This document shows, in pieces, positions 9,089 to 16,968 of a DNA stretch of 64,000 nt. Position 1 is the stretch's first letter. Every line of letters starts with the position of its first letter. The notes beneath the pieces are model-generated. The model was not told the origin of the DNA. It worked only from the letters and a program-made list of their open reading frames with translations, and searched no databases. The stretch lies in contig JADJOJ010000003.1 in assembly GCA_016713825.1 (NCBI GenBank), positions 62,001-126,000 of the forward strand, read 5' to 3'. A program made the position numbers and the translations under genes. Source of the DNA: Candidatus Leptofilum gracile. Lineage in GTDB: Bacteria > Chloroflexota > Anaerolineae > Promineifilales > Promineifilaceae.

Positions 9089-9162
9089 TTTCAGTAATCA
9101 GTAGGTCAGTTTTCAGTAGGTCAGTTTTCAGTTTTACTGATTACTGACCACTGTTTCACTGG
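9089..9162. repeat. Spacer repeat of the CAGTAATCAGT/TCAGTTTTCAGTA word family (copy 1)
   Basis: The spacer between ftsI and murF consists of CAGTAATCAGTAGGTCAGTT words in tandem, then inverted versions (ACTGATTACTGACCACTG). A second member is at about 18345-18380. It can form an imperfect hairpin in the operon mRNA. Confidence 0.75.
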
Positions 9163-10857
9163 TTACTGCCCTTGCCTTGCGGCCATCACGTCTGCTTGCA
9201 GGCGGACGGTGTCTGGCGGGACGTTGAGCATGACGACCAGTTCATCTGCTAAATCGGCAAAGGCGGGAGCGGCCGTTTGCGAACCCCAGGGCGCTGTTCC
9301 GGGCCGATCTAGCTTTACATAAATAACCAATTCTGGGTTTTCGGCAGGCAGCCAGCCGATGAAGGAGCCAATCACGTCATCGGGCAGGTAGATGCCGTTT
9401 TCAGCAATTTGGGCGGTGCCGGTTTTGCCAGCGATGGTGTAGCCATCAATTTGGGCTTCTAAAGTTTCGCGGGCAACGGCCGTAATCGCCATTGCGTTGA
9501 CCTGAGCGGCCGTTTCCGGGCTAATCGGTCGGCTCAAAATGGTTGGTTCATGCACAAAGGTGCCGCTTTCCCCGCGAATTTCCTGCACAATGTAGGGCTG
9601 CATCATCGTGCCGTTGTTGGCCAGGGCGGATACGGCCGTAATCATCTGCAACGGCGTCACGGCAATACTTTGCCCGTAGGAATTTGTCGCCATAAACGAT
9701 TCTGTCCACAGCGGATCGCCCGGCAGCGGCATTGTGCCCGCCGCCTCCGACATCAAATCCACCCCCGTGGGGCGGCCAAAGCCAAAGCTTTGCAAATAAT
9801 CATAGTAAACATCCGGCCCCATCATCGTAGAAAGCGTGGCCGCGCCAACGTTCAGCGAACGCGCCAGCAGCGTCGTCATGTCTGTGGTGCCAGGGGCAGA
9901 GCGGTCCCAGTTGTACGTTTTGTGGCCGCCCACTTCCAAAATACCGGCGTCGTAATAGGTGGATTGCGGCGTTACCACGCCAGAATCCAGCGCCGCAGCC
10001 ATCGTTATCAGCTTCATTACGGAGCCTGGCTCATGCTGCTGGCTCACAGCCGGATTCAGCAGCAGGCTGGGGTCTGTCTCGTAAAACTGTTCCGGTAAAA
10101 AGCACGGGGCGCTGGCCATCGCCAAAATCGCCCCCGTTTTGGGGTCCATCACAATGATGCTGCCGCTGACGGCCCGGTACTCTTGCAGCGCCTGGCGCAG
10201 ATGCTCTTCCACCACATATTGCAGCGAGCGGTCGATGGTCAGTACCAAATCGGCCCCTTCGTGGGCAACAACGGTTTGCTGCGAGGTGAGTGGCGAAATG
10301 TTGATGACGGCGCTGGCGGCTTCACCCGCCAGTTCGCGCTGGTAATACCCTTCCACGCCGCTGCCACCGTTGCCGTCAAAATCGACATAGCCCAGCGAAT
10401 GGCACAGCATCTCATTTTGTGGGTAAAAGCGGCGGGGCAGGGGGTCGATTTGCACGCCTTCGTACGGCAGGGCGCGTACCAGCTCGGCAACTTCGGCCGA
10501 AACGCGGCCAGAGAGCAGGGCGAATGATTGGTCCGATTGTAAAACGCCTAAAATTTCATAGCGTGATTGCTGCAAAATGGGGGCCAGGGCGGTGGCCAGC
10601 TCTTCAGAATCGGTTACCAGGCGGGGAGAGACGCCAATTTGGTAGTCGGCGGTGTTGGCGGCCAGGATGGCACCGTTGCGGTCAAAAATGGAGCCGCGTT
10701 CTGGTTTGGCCACAACAAGCACTTCGTCGCCAGCGCGGGCAGCCCATTCGGGGCCTTGCACGACCTGAAACGCCACAAGCCGCCCGACAATAATGAGGGC
10801 GGCGAAAATAAGGACGACGACGACCATCCACATCCGTCTTTTTTGGCTACTGTTCAC
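9163..10857 (-). CDS. ftsI: Division-type penicillin-binding protein (FtsI/PBP2-like transpeptidase)
   Basis: This class B PBP cross-links septal peptidoglycan. The 564-residue protein has a short cytoplasmic N-terminus, one transmembrane helix (about residues 11-30), the dimerisation domain beginning with AKPERGSIFDRNGAILA, and a transpeptidase domain. The active-site serine is in EPGSVMK (S279-x-x-K282), the SxN motif is SLN (334-336) and the KTG motif is GKTGTAQ (478-480). No PASTA domains are present. The start is a GTG at 10857 with AGGCGAAG upstream; it overlaps the ftsL 3' end by 11 bases. Gene order identifies it as the division PBP. Confidence 0.93.
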   Translation of the reverse strand: MNSSQKRRMWMVVVVLIFAALIIVGRLVAFQVVQGPEWAARAGDEVLVVAKPERGSIFDRNGAILAANTADYQIGVSPRLVTDSEELATALAPILQQSRYEILGVLQSDQSFALLSGRVSAEVAELVRALPYEGVQIDPLPRRFYPQNEMLCHSLGYVDFDGNGGSGVEGYYQRELAGEAASAVINISPLTSQQTVVAHEGADLVLTIDRSLQYVVEEHLRQALQEYRAVSGSIIVMDPKTGAILAMASAPCFLPEQFYETDPSLLLNPAVSQQHEPGSVMKLITMAAALDSGVVTPQSTYYDAGILEVGGHKTYNWDRSAPGTTDMTTLLARSLNVGAATLSTMMGPDVYYDYLQSFGFGRPTGVDLMSEAAGTMPLPGDPLWTESFMATNSYGQSIAVTPLQMITAVSALANNGTMMQPYIVQEIRGESGTFVHEPTILSRPISPETAAQVNAMAITAVARETLEAQIDGYTIAGKTGTAQIAENGIYLPDDVIGSFIGWLPAENPELVIYVKLDRPGTAPWGSQTAAPAFADLADELVVMLNVPPDTVRLQADVMAARQGQ

Positions 10858-11320
10858 GAGCTTCGCCTCTTATAAAATCGGTGAACCGATCGCTCAGGTA
10901 GAGCCAAAGCGCTTCTCGTACGGTTTCGGCCGGTGGCGGAACGGCCGTTACCGTCGGGACAATCTCCAGCGGATCGGTTTCTTCTAGTTCGACCGGATAA
11001 TCCGGCACAATAATGTACTCAATATCTTCTGGGTCTGCTTCTACAAACCCTAAACGAGATGCCTCCGCTTGCAGCCGGTCCAGCGCCTGAGCGGCGGCGA
11101 TGTCTCGTTCTAAATCATTGTTTTGCCGCTTCAGTTCGGTGAGCTCATTTTGCAAAATTTGTACCCGGCGACCCACCGAAGCGATGCGGCTGGCCTGGCT
11201 GACGTAAATGGTGCCCAGCAACGCGGCTAAAACCAAAATGACGCCCCAGCCGAGCGCGGCTTGCGCTTCGGTGAGGGCGTTGAGACGTTTTAGCTGTTCT
11301 CGGGTTTGCCGTGCCATCAT
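10847..11320 (-). CDS. ftsL: FtsL/DivIC-like septum protein
   Basis: This 157-residue bitopic protein has a cytoplasmic N-terminus (about 22 residues), a transmembrane helix (WGVILVLAALLGTIYV, about 25-40), and then an extracytoplasmic coiled coil (RRVQILQNELTELKRQNNDL and beyond, about 51-85). That architecture, and the position between rsmH and ftsI, is what defines FtsL, which links the FtsQ/B complex to the FtsW-FtsI synthase. Sequence conservation in this family is very low, so the call rests on topology and context. The C-terminal tail (about 60 residues) is acidic and proline-rich. Tandem ATGs at 11320 and 11317 are both possible starts. Confidence 0.8.
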   Translation of the reverse strand: MMARQTREQLKRLNALTEAQAALGWGVILVLAALLGTIYVSQASRIASVGRRVQILQNELTELKRQNNDLERDIAAAQALDRLQAEASRLGFVEADPEDIEYIIVPDYPVELEETDPLEIVPTVTAVPPPAETVREALWLYLSDRFTDFIRGEAREQ

Positions 11321-11334
11321 AAAAAATCATGTTT

Positions 11335-11403
11335 GCAATTACTCAATTACTGAATTACCTAATTACAAGTCTGTAATTGAGTAAATTGGTAATTAGGTAA
11401 TTG
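11335..11403. repeat. Spacer repeat of the TAATTGAGTAATT word family (copy 2)
   Basis: The rsmH-ftsL spacer is AATTACTCAATTACTGAATT followed by ACCTAATTACAAG and the inverted form GTAATTGAGTAAATTGGTAA. It is an imperfect hairpin of iterated 7-8 base words and runs into the last codons of rsmH. Confidence 0.75.
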
Positions 11404-12325
11404 ATTTTTTCTTCTCAATTACTCTCAGCCGAGCGCTGCGGCTGCGGCTGTTTTGGCTGATCTCTTCAGCGGATGCCTGAACCGCTTTGCGGGTAATGAG
11501 CCGGTAGTTGGCCTGCCCGCCGCAGGTGCACACGGGTTGTTCTGGCGGGCAGGTGCAATTCTTGCTCAGGTCGCGAAATGTTTGCTTCACATAGCGATCT
11601 TCCAAAGAATGGAAGCTGATGACGGCCAAACGGCCGTTCTGCCCCAAAAGCGTTAGCGCTGCTTGCACCCCAGTTTCTACCGTTTCCAGTTCCCGGTTCA
11701 CGGCGATGCGCAGTGCCTGAAACGTTTGGGTGGCGGGATGAATGCGGCCGCGTCGGCGTACTGCCTGGGCAATCTTTTCGGCGAGTTCGGTGGTGGTGGT
11801 GAACGGCCGTTCCAGCACCATCATCCGGGCAATCTTGCGACTGCTTTTTTCTTCACCGTAGCGCCACAGAATGTCGGCCAGGGTAGCTTCTGTTAAATTG
11901 TTAATCAGGTCTGCGGCCGTTTCACCCTTGCTGGTGTCGAACCGCATGTCCAGTGGCCCTTCCTTCATGAAGGAAAAACCGCGTTCGGCATTGTCTAGCT
12001 GGCGGGAAGAGAGCCCCAGGTCCAACAAGATGCCATCTACGTTGGTAAAGCCATGCTGCGGAGCCAGGTTGCCCATTTCTGCATAGCTGGCATGTATGTA
12101 GGTGACGCGTTCACCAAACGGTGCCAGCTGTTTTTGGGCAAAAGCAATCGCTTCTGCATCTTTGTCAAAGACCAAAATGCGCCCCGAGGGCGCGGATTTT
12201 TGCAGCAACCCTGCTGCGTGGCCGCCTGCCCCCAACGTGCCGTCGATGTAACGGCCGTTTGCCTGAGGCCGCAGCAACGCCAGCACTTCATCATACAAAA
12301 CCGGAACGTGGTTAAAGGTGTTCAT
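11393..12325 (-). CDS. rsmH: 16S rRNA (cytosine-1402-N4)-methyltransferase (RsmH/MraW)
   Basis: RsmH methylates N4 of C1402 in the 16S rRNA decoding centre with SAM. From the chosen ATG at 12325 the protein is about 310 residues and begins MNTFNHVPVLYDEVL, the usual RsmH N-terminus. It has the SAM loop GRYIDGTLGAGGHAAG, DGILLDLGLSSRQLDN near 100, and the C-terminal ISFHSLEDRYVKQTFR near 235 followed by a CxC...CxCG metal-like cluster. An upstream ATG at 12349 exists but lies in the GTGCAAGTGT repeat and would add eight unconserved residues. No clear Shine-Dalgarno precedes either, as the repeat occupies that position. Confidence 0.94.
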   Translation of the reverse strand: MNTFNHVPVLYDEVLALLRPQANGRYIDGTLGAGGHAAGLLQKSAPSGRILVFDKDAEAIAFAQKQLAPFGERVTYIHASYAEMGNLAPQHGFTNVDGILLDLGLSSRQLDNAERGFSFMKEGPLDMRFDTSKGETAADLINNLTEATLADILWRYGEEKSSRKIARMMVLERPFTTTTELAEKIAQAVRRRGRIHPATQTFQALRIAVNRELETVETGVQAALTLLGQNGRLAVISFHSLEDRYVKQTFRDLSKNCTCPPEQPVCTCGGQANYRLITRKAVQASAEEISQNSRSRSARLRVIEKKKSIT

Positions 12326-12400
12326 GTGTGCAAGTGTGCATGTGTGCAAGTGTGCAAGTGTTCACTTAAACACCTGACACTGGGGCACTTGATCACATTC
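12326..12400. repeat. GTGCAAGTGT word repeat between mraZ and rsmH
   Basis: The spacer contains GTGCAAGTGTGCATGTGTGC and further GTGCAAGTGT words, then an inverted-type GGGGCACTTGATCAC segment. It occupies the rsmH translation-initiation region. It has the same architecture as the other spacers (tandem words plus inverted form) but uses a different word. Confidence 0.65.
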
Positions 12401-12826
12401 TCAGATGCCCAGGTCTTCCCAGCGGGCGGCGTCGCCATCGCTTTCAATATCTTCGCGGACGGCGTTCCACGCTTCACTGCCCCACAGTTCCAGGTAGTTA
12501 AACATGCCAGAGATAACCACATCGCTGTCGATGTTGGCAAATTCGCGCAGGTAGGGCGGCAGCAAAATGCGGCCTTGCCGATCGGGTACCAGATCAACTG
12601 CGCCGGAAAAGACCCGCCGCCGGAACGCCCGCACGCCTTCGTCGGATAACGGCCGTTGGGCGATGCGTTCAGCCAGCTCTTGCCAGCCATCCATGGGGAA
12701 CAGCATCAGGTTCTGGTCGAAGCCGCGCGTCACCACCAACCCGGCTGCCAACAGGTTGCGGAACTTGGCCGGAATGGTGATCCGGCCTTTGCTGTCGATG
12801 GTGTGCGTGTATTCGCCTAAAAACAT
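12401..12826 (-). CDS. mraZ: Transcriptional regulator MraZ
   Basis: MraZ is a ring-forming DNA-binding protein that represses the dcw operon. The 141-residue protein has two AbrB/SpoVT-like half-domains: MFLGEYTHTIDSKGRITIPA at the N-terminus and VPDRQGRILLPPYLRE near residue 83, each carrying the diagnostic DxxGR. Length matches the family. As the first gene of the cluster it lies 87 bases downstream of four GTGG repeats at 10-bp spacing, its expected binding site. Confidence 0.96.
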   Translation of the reverse strand: MFLGEYTHTIDSKGRITIPAKFRNLLAAGLVVTRGFDQNLMLFPMDGWQELAERIAQRPLSDEGVRAFRRRVFSGAVDLVPDRQGRILLPPYLREFANIDSDVVISGMFNYLELWGSEAWNAVREDIESDGDAARWEDLGI

Positions 12827-12850
12827 GCCAATCTTTTGCGCTTAAAATTA

Positions 12851-12862
12851 GAACAGTTGTTC
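12851..12862 (-). promoter_or_regulatory. LexA-like box GAAC-N4-GTTC upstream of mraZ
   Basis: GAACAGTTGTTC at 12851-12862 fits the Gram-positive-type LexA/DinR consensus GAAC-N4-GTTC. It lies just downstream of the predicted -10 element, overlapping the expected transcript start, where a repressor would block the promoter. By base composition about one such match is expected by chance in a window this size, so the position is the main support. No lexA gene is in the window. Confidence 0.4.
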
Positions 12863-12872
12863 TGATTGCCCC

Positions 12873-12878
12873 ATTTTA
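12873..12878 (-). promoter_or_regulatory. Extended -10 element of the dcw operon promoter
   Basis: On the minus strand TGCTAAAAT gives a TGn extended -10 (TAAAAT at 12873-12878), about 50 bases before mraZ. No good -35 is seen, as expected for an extended -10 promoter. It lies between the LexA-like box and the MraZ boxes. Confidence 0.5.
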
Positions 12879-12912
12879 GCATAAATTTGCAGGATTTTTG
12901 TGGAATTTTGCA

Positions 12913-12946
12913 CCACATTGCCCCACTTTTAACCACAATAGGCCAC
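12913..12946 (-). promoter_or_regulatory. MraZ-binding repeats: four GTGG boxes at 10-bp spacing
   Basis: On the minus strand the order is GTGGCCTATT, GTGGTTAAAA, GTGGGGCAAT, GTGGTGCAAA. The complementary CCAC starts at 12913, 12923, 12933 and 12943, exactly 10 bp apart. Known MraZ sites upstream of mraZ are three or four TGGG/GTGG repeats with this spacing, so autoregulation of the cluster is very likely. The rest of the 12827-13209 spacer shows no gene. Confidence 0.85.
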
Positions 12947-13209
12947 AGTATACACCAAAGACTTGTGAATGTGAAGCGTTGAATAAACTTTTAAGGTGCT
13001 GGTTTGTGGGGGAAAATTCGGCCGTAAATGCCCAGCCTGACAATTGTTCTATTGTTTTTAGGTGATTGAGAACCAATAATGCAGCGTTGAAACAAAAATC
13101 ACAGGGCTTACGCAGTGAACCGTGCAGAAGGCTTTTTCTATTTTGATGCGAGCCTTTGGTCGTTGGTTTGGCCGAGTGCGTAAGTCTTCATCAGTAAGGA
13201 GCTACTGCG

Positions 13210-13563
13210 ATGGACAGATTTGTGCAGTTTGCTAATCCAAAATTAGATGCACCCTTGGGTGACCTGGTAGAAAACTTTTTATTGGGCAGCAAAACAGCTC
13301 AGGAATGGCAGTTGGTGCGGGATAAGGCAATTTTGATTTTGCAAAAACATACCGCAGAACTGCGTGAATTGATGAGCCAAATGCAAACCTTTTCCCACCA
13401 AACGCCAGTGGAAACGGTGATGGCGGCGCAATCGCGAATGGCTGCTTTGCGGTGGCTTATCCAATCTATTGAGCAAGAAGTACGCCGGTTAGATAAAGCG
13501 TACCGGGAAACGGCCCAGATGGAGCAGCTGCTTCGAGATCAGGCAATGTTGCCAACCCAATAG
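13210..13563 (+). CDS. Conserved-looking hypothetical protein, mostly helical
   Basis: I do not recognise a family. The 117-residue product is soluble, lacks a signal peptide or transmembrane segment, and is predicted helical: residues about 30-55 (QEWQLVRDKAILILQKHTAE) and 75-112 (MAALRWLIQSIEQEVRRLDK) look like coiled-coil helices. It is a credible gene because AAGGAG lies nine bases upstream of the ATG and an intrinsic terminator follows the stop. It is divergent from the dcw cluster and shares its upstream region. Confidence 0.7.
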   Translation: MDRFVQFANPKLDAPLGDLVENFLLGSKTAQEWQLVRDKAILILQKHTAELRELMSQMQTFSHQTPVETVMAAQSRMAALRWLIQSIEQEVRRLDKAYRETAQMEQLLRDQAMLPTQ

Positions 13564-13593
13564 CGTTGGCTCGCTAAACTTTAAATTTGTTGG

Positions 13594-13626
13594 ACGCCAT
13601 CGTGGGCTGCACGGTGGCGTTTTTGT
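13594..13626 (+). terminator. Intrinsic terminator after the 13210-13563 gene
   Basis: ACGCCATCGTG pairs with CACGGTGGCGT (one G-T pair) around a five-base loop, followed by TTTTTGTTT. Confidence 0.8.
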
Positions 13627-13649
13627 TTGGGTGGGGATGGGTGGAAAAC

Positions 13650-13681
13650 AAAAAAAAGCTCCGGGAGGAGGGGCCCGGAGC
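13650..13681 (-). terminator. Intrinsic terminator for the 13830-15432 minus-strand pair
   Basis: On the minus strand GCTCCGGG pairs with CCCGGAGC and is followed by eight T. It lies about 150 bases after the stop of the zinc-ribbon protein gene. A weaker stem, TCCCATA/TATGGGA, lies between them near 13750. Confidence 0.8.
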
Positions 13682-13829
13682 AGGAAGGAGGAGGAAAACG
13701 AGTTGAAAAAGCAATTCAGCCTTACACGTTTAATCATATAAAAATCCCATAAAATAGTATATGGGAAGATGACCCTATGACAGGAGGGCTACTCTGGCTG
13801 GCGACTGGAAAACGGTAGGCGGTTTGGGT

Positions 13830-14585
13830 TTAGCTGTCGAATTTGGAGTCGTCGAGCCGTTTGCGCCAGGTTTCGGCGTTGTCGGCGGCTGGTTTTTGCT
13901 GATTTTGTTGGGCTTCGGCTTCCATGGCTTCTACGGCCGCATCCAGCACGGCGGGGGGCATGGCGCGTACCAGGCTCCATTTGCCACAGTGGGGACAGCG
14001 ATCATATTTACCAACGACCAGGTTTAGGCCCCAGATGTGGCGGGCGAATGGTTTGTGGCATTTGGGGCAAATGGTGCCGCCAAAGGGGCCATGCACCTTG
14101 ATATTGGCGGGATTGCCGCCTTTGTTGCCTCGGCTGGTGAACCAGGCGGCTAGCAACGTGCCACCAATGGAGAGTACCAGGATGGGGACGACGATGAGCA
14201 GAACGGTACGGTTGGCGCTGCTGCCGGAGATGAAGTTTTGGGTAATGCGGTTAGATTGCAGCTCTTGCCCGTCGGCGGTGAAGCCGATGGCGTAGAGGGT
14301 GTGGTTGCCCAGCGGGTAATCATCTGTTTCGAATTGGAGGCGAAACGGGGCTTCGCTGTCTTCGCCTACCAGTTGGTCGTCGATGTAAAAGGAAACACGG
14401 GTTAGAGTGTCTGGCCCTTCCACGCGAAAAGAGAAGCGTCCTTGAATGTTGCTGCCCAGCCCGGTGCCAAAATCCCGGCTGAGGTTGAGGGTGAGCTGGT
14501 TGTTGTCTTGGGCAACGGCCGTTCCTACCCCCCAAATCAGCGTCAAAAGCAGAAAAAATAGCGTCCAGCTCTTTAGCCGTTGCAT
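13830..14585 (-). CDS. Secreted/membrane protein with Ig-like domain and C-terminal zinc ribbon
   Basis: No family name is certain. From the ATG at 14585 (GGAAAGGA upstream) the product is about 251 residues. It has a signal peptide (WTLFFLLLTLIWGVGTAVAQ), an extracytoplasmic beta-rich region of about 100 residues with FYIDDQLVGEDSEAPFRLQF, typical of Ig-like folds, then a transmembrane helix (VLLIVVPILVLSIGGTLLAA, about residue 132). The cytoplasmic part has a zinc ribbon, CPKC...CPHC, and a helical tail. The topology puts a metal-binding module inside and an Ig domain outside. It follows the 14587-15432 gene with a one-base gap, so the two form an operon. Confidence 0.75.
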   Translation of the reverse strand: MQRLKSWTLFFLLLTLIWGVGTAVAQDNNQLTLNLSRDFGTGLGSNIQGRFSFRVEGPDTLTRVSFYIDDQLVGEDSEAPFRLQFETDDYPLGNHTLYAIGFTADGQELQSNRITQNFISGSSANRTVLLIVVPILVLSIGGTLLAAWFTSRGNKGGNPANIKVHGPFGGTICPKCHKPFARHIWGLNLVVGKYDRCPHCGKWSLVRAMPPAVLDAAVEAMEAEAQQNQQKPAADNAETWRKRLDDSKFDS

Positions 14586-14586
14586 G

Positions 14587-15432
14587 TTAGGCTTCCTTTC
14601 CTGAGGCTGCCGAGGCATGCATCAGGTCGATCAGTTCATCCACTCGGTTGCGCCGATAGAGGTAGTGCAGCAGGTCGCGCACTTTAGACTTTTTGCTGGC
14701 GATGGCCAGCTGCTCCCAATCGATGCCGAGAGTAACGGCCGTTTTCTGCAATTTCTCCAAATCATAATGAGCTAGCAGGTAGTGGCGCAAAATGGTGGGC
14801 GGGGATTCTAGCGAGATTTTTTCTAGCCGGGGCAGCGCTTCTGGTGCGGGTGGGGTGAGAATGCGCTCTACGGCCAGGGCCAACTGCCCGGTTTGGCCGC
14901 GCTGCGCCGTCAGCTCCATAATGTTGATGATGAGCTGATGCATTTCTTGCTGAAGGTTCATCACTTCGTTGTCTTGAATGGCCAGGTCGAACAGCAAATC
15001 GAGCACGTCTTCCCGCCCTAGCCGGTCGCGAATTTCTTCGTAAATCATTTGGCGGTCGAAGGCGGTGCCGGTTTCGTCGGTGCCGGGGGTGAAGGTGACG
15101 GGGGTATTTGCCGCTGGTTTGGTGGGGGGAAGTGGGGGGGAAACGGCCGTACCCGTCACCGTTCCTGGTGCGGCGGCTGCCGCTTGCCACGGTTGCAGCA
15201 GGCTAAACAGCCAGTAAGCAATGCCACCAATCAATAGCCCGGCAATGATGTAGAAAAAGAAGCCAAACTGGGCCAGCATCTCTTCCCGATTGAACGTGCC
15301 CAAGAAGGTATCCAGCAGCACCGCCGAGGTCACCGTTAGTAGGCCAACGCCCCATTTTAGAGACGGCCGTCGCCAAAACATGAACAAAAATGCCGCCATC
15401 ACCACGAATTTTAAGATTAGAACAATTAACAT
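14587..15432 (-). CDS. Membrane protein with three N-terminal helices and cytoplasmic helical domain
   Basis: I do not recognise it. From the ATG at 15432 (GAGGGATG upstream) it is about 281 residues. Three hydrophobic helices come first (LIVLILKFVVMAAFLFMFW, WGVGLLTVTSAVLLDTFLG, FFFYIIAGLLIGGIAYWLF), then an Ala/Pro-rich linker and a charged helical domain of about 170 residues (EEIRDRLGREDVLDLLFDLA and onward). The domain has no catalytic motif I can name; the repeated helical blocks suggest a protein-interaction surface. The end (DELIDLMHASAASGKEA) lies two bases before the zinc-ribbon protein start. Confidence 0.7.
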   Translation of the reverse strand: MLIVLILKFVVMAAFLFMFWRRPSLKWGVGLLTVTSAVLLDTFLGTFNREEMLAQFGFFFYIIAGLLIGGIAYWLFSLLQPWQAAAAAPGTVTGTAVSPPLPPTKPAANTPVTFTPGTDETGTAFDRQMIYEEIRDRLGREDVLDLLFDLAIQDNEVMNLQQEMHQLIINIMELTAQRGQTGQLALAVERILTPPAPEALPRLEKISLESPPTILRHYLLAHYDLEKLQKTAVTLGIDWEQLAIASKKSKVRDLLHYLYRRNRVDELIDLMHASAASGKEA

Positions 15433-15526
15433 ATCATCCCTCAAAACGGGGCAAAACGTTGCCCCGACGCGCAGAAATTGTAACATTCAGTAAGGTTGGT
15501 GCAAACGGTGACCTCAAACCTTAATG

Positions 15527-15556
15527 TTGACATAAATCTTGAAGCGGTGGTAAGAT
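15527..15556 (+). promoter_or_regulatory. Sigma-70 promoter giving a possibly leaderless mRNA
   Basis: TTGACA (15527-15532), an 18-base spacer and TAAGAT (15551-15556). The expected transcript start is about 15563, and the ATG of the lipoprotein gene is at 15564 with no Shine-Dalgarno before it. Confidence 0.65.
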
Positions 15557-15563
15557 ACGCGCC

Positions 15564-16847
15564 ATGCCTGCAACAAAAATCGGCAAACTCATACTGTTTT
15601 GTAGTCTGATTCTGCTGCTGACCCAGGCAGCATGTGTTGAGCAACCGCCGCTGCCAACCCTGGCCCCGCCCATTTTACTGCCGCAAAACCAGGAATCCCT
15701 GGCTTTTGCTGTGCCACCAACCTTTACGCCACCCGGGCCGACGGCCACCATCGATCCTTTGCTGAATTTTGGTGACAACTCACCATTGCGCCCCACCCAG
15801 ACACCCTCCGCCACGCCCATTTTGCCCAGCCGGACGCCAACGCCCACCCACACCCCGACGCCCACCCCCACGCCTACCGAGACACCGATCCCTTCGGCGA
15901 CGCCGGTTGGCAGCGGGCCGATTCCGCCCTACCTGCAAGGCGACCCCAACCGGAGCAAGCTGAGCATTCACGTGATCTTCAACAATGATCCGCGCATCAT
16001 GACGTTTGTGCGGCAAGCACAGCCTGCTGTTATTAAGGGTGTGGATGATTTTGGCTTTTTGGCAGAGGTGGAGAAGGAGTCGCCCAACACCATTATTATT
16101 GGGCGGCGCAATTGGGCTGGGCAGGAATATAACGGTAACCCAGAAGAGGAAGCACGTAAATTTGTTCAGGCTCAGCTGCGCCAATACCAGCTTAATCCAG
16201 CCGTTGATTTTTGGGAAGGGTGGAACGAACCAGACCCTGGCCTGGAGCGGATGGCGTGGTATGCCCGTTTTGAGCAAGAGCGGGTGCGTGAACTGGCCCG
16301 GTATGGCTTCAGAGCGGCCGTTGGGGGGTTTGCCACTGGCGTGCCAGAAATGGATGAGTTTGCCCTGTTTATTCCCGCCATTGAAACGGCAATGCAGTAT
16401 GGCGGCATCCTCTCTTTGCATGAATACAGCGCCCCGGTAATGACTTTTGGCTATGGCAGTGCGCTGCCGGGTTACCCCTACCATGCCGATCGCGGTTCGT
16501 TGACTTTCCGGTACCGGTGGTATTATGAGGAGTTGCTGATTCCCCGTGGCTTGATCATTCCGCTGATAATTTCCGAGGCGGGCATTGATGGCATTCTTGG
16601 CAATCGACCGGGACCGGCGGGGCTGGGTTGGGCCGATTTTCAGCAGTATGCGGTGCAAGAAGGATGGGGCAGTACGGGTGATGAGGCGTTTATTAACCAA
16701 CTTGCCTGGTATGATGCTGGGGTGCGCCAGGATGATTACGTGCTGGGCTTTACGATTTTCACGGCTGGGCCGGTGGCGCAGTGGGGTCCGTATGATATTG
16801 GCCCGCTGTTGCCTAAACTGGCTGATTATGTGCGCAGGCAGGAATAG
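15564..16847 (+). CDS. Lipoprotein with PT-rich linker and glycosidase-like TIM barrel
   Basis: The 427-residue product starts with a lipoprotein signal (LILFCSLILLLTQAAC, lipobox LTQAAC, Cys at 24). A Pro/Thr-rich linker follows (about 45-118, PTPTHTPTPTPTPTE). The rest looks like a clan GH-A type barrel: DFWEGWNEPDPG near 217 carries the NEP acid/base motif, and IPLIISEAGIDG near 335 has a candidate strand-7 nucleophile Glu. Substrate cannot be inferred. It is likely an exported, membrane-anchored polysaccharide-acting enzyme, or an inactive relative. It has its own promoter with the start codon at the expected transcript start. Confidence 0.75.
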   Translation: MPATKIGKLILFCSLILLLTQAACVEQPPLPTLAPPILLPQNQESLAFAVPPTFTPPGPTATIDPLLNFGDNSPLRPTQTPSATPILPSRTPTPTHTPTPTPTPTETPIPSATPVGSGPIPPYLQGDPNRSKLSIHVIFNNDPRIMTFVRQAQPAVIKGVDDFGFLAEVEKESPNTIIIGRRNWAGQEYNGNPEEEARKFVQAQLRQYQLNPAVDFWEGWNEPDPGLERMAWYARFEQERVRELARYGFRAAVGGFATGVPEMDEFALFIPAIETAMQYGGILSLHEYSAPVMTFGYGSALPGYPYHADRGSLTFRYRWYYEELLIPRGLIIPLIISEAGIDGILGNRPGPAGLGWADFQQYAVQEGWGSTGDEAFINQLAWYDAGVRQDDYVLGFTIFTAGPVAQWGPYDIGPLLPKLADYVRRQE

Positions 16848-16968
16848 CAGCGAGCCATTGCAACCTTGTCTGTGGCAAAACGTATGGCTTACTGAATTGC
16901 TCCAGGATGGTTTGGGAGCGTTTGCAAGGTAAGGATTGTTTTATGGACGAAAAGGAAAAAAGTCACCT

